NCBI RefSeq assembly: GCF_036346295.1
Contig: NZ_CP107819.1
Location: forward strand, 3,410,001-3,474,000
Source: Streptomyces sp. NBC_00536
Lineage (GTDB): Bacteria; Actinomycetota; Actinomycetes; Streptomycetales; Streptomycetaceae
Length of the DNA: 64,000 nt
Direction of reading: 5' to 3'
The translations under genes were made by a program, and so were the position numbers. The notes under the pieces were generated by a model. That model ran no database searches. It was not told the DNA's origin and saw only the letters and a list, made by a program, of their open reading frames with translations. Below, one piece after another: positions 63,961-64,000 of this stretch (positions within the stretch are counted from its first letter, which is position 1; each line of letters starts with the position of its first letter).

Positions 63961-64000
63961 GGCGTGTCCTGAACGTTGAGAACTGGTACTGAGGGTCCTG
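63961..64000. other. Sequence upstream of second narK
   Basis: 40 bp to the window edge. It holds the narK ribosome site (AGGA) and nothing else that I can recognise. Confidence 0.4.

Overview
The window is a piece of a very GC-rich actinobacterial chromosome, almost certainly Streptomyces. Evidence: strong G/C bias at third codon positions, frequent GTG starts, an SsgA-like sporulation protein (SsgE type), the divisome protein SepX/GlpR next to a gephyrin-like MoeA (Glp), an RpfB-type muralytic factor, a tricorn-like protease and a bacterial O-mannosyltransferase. From memory the gene order matches the conserved Streptomyces core around ssgE; this was not checked against a database.

Layout. 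(1) 1-4402: two membrane-anchored PQQ-type beta-propeller proteins and an ABC-F protein. (2) 4511-10257: coupled rpfB-rsmA-ispE, with an IS630-like MITE at the end of ispE, then tatD and a zinc-ribbon protein. (3) 10399-16626: rsmI, divergent pmt, a MecA-N type penicillin-binding protein and a beta-lactamase-fold hydrolase. (4) 16670-19875: an ECF nickel/cobalt importer (CbiMN-Q-O) with a Nur-box-like operator, divergent from ssgE. (5) 19964-26647: a TetR-MMPL operon divergent from a tricorn protease, and a 58-aa charged protein. (6) 26718-31024: a Baeyer-Villiger monooxygenase / hydrolase / SDR operon (like the mycobacterial mymA-lipR-sadH triad) divergent from a MerR regulator. (7) 31012-35888: exonuclease III, GNAT, class III CoA-transferase, DUF1963, a lipoprotein and tRNA-Ala(CGC). 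(8) 35977-46614: sepX, GNAT, mog-moaC and galU-glp, 5-FCL, penicillin acylase and a CPA-type antiporter. (9) 46971-52400: MFS exporter, FmdB-type zinc ribbon behind a CIRCE element, MTA phosphorylase, hydrolase, RcpC/SAF-like protein, mscL. (10) 52432-63960: an anaerobic-type metabolic island.

The island is the most unusual part. A six-gene operon with four ATGA stop/start overlaps encodes a NarI/HdrE-like cytochrome-b-type anchor, a molybdopterin oxidoreductase with Cys as the predicted Mo ligand, a multi-4Fe-4S subunit, a Rieske protein, a two-TM protein and a NarK transporter. It is followed upstream by pyruvate formate-lyase activase (pflA), pyruvate formate-lyase (pflB) and a second NarK paralogue. 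A perfect 20-bp palindrome matching the Rex operator lies upstream of pflB, and a tandem 16-bp repeat containing a palindrome precedes the oxidoreductase operon. This suggests a redox-controlled fermentative/nitrate- or formate-linked module in an organism normally considered an obligate aerobe.

Other signals found directly in the DNA are a CIRCE operator at the fmdB-type gene, a family of GGCGTTTGAGG repeats that supply stop codons to neighbouring genes, and at least nine genes whose start codon lies 6-7 nt after a TANNNT-type -10 box, which predicts leaderless mRNAs.
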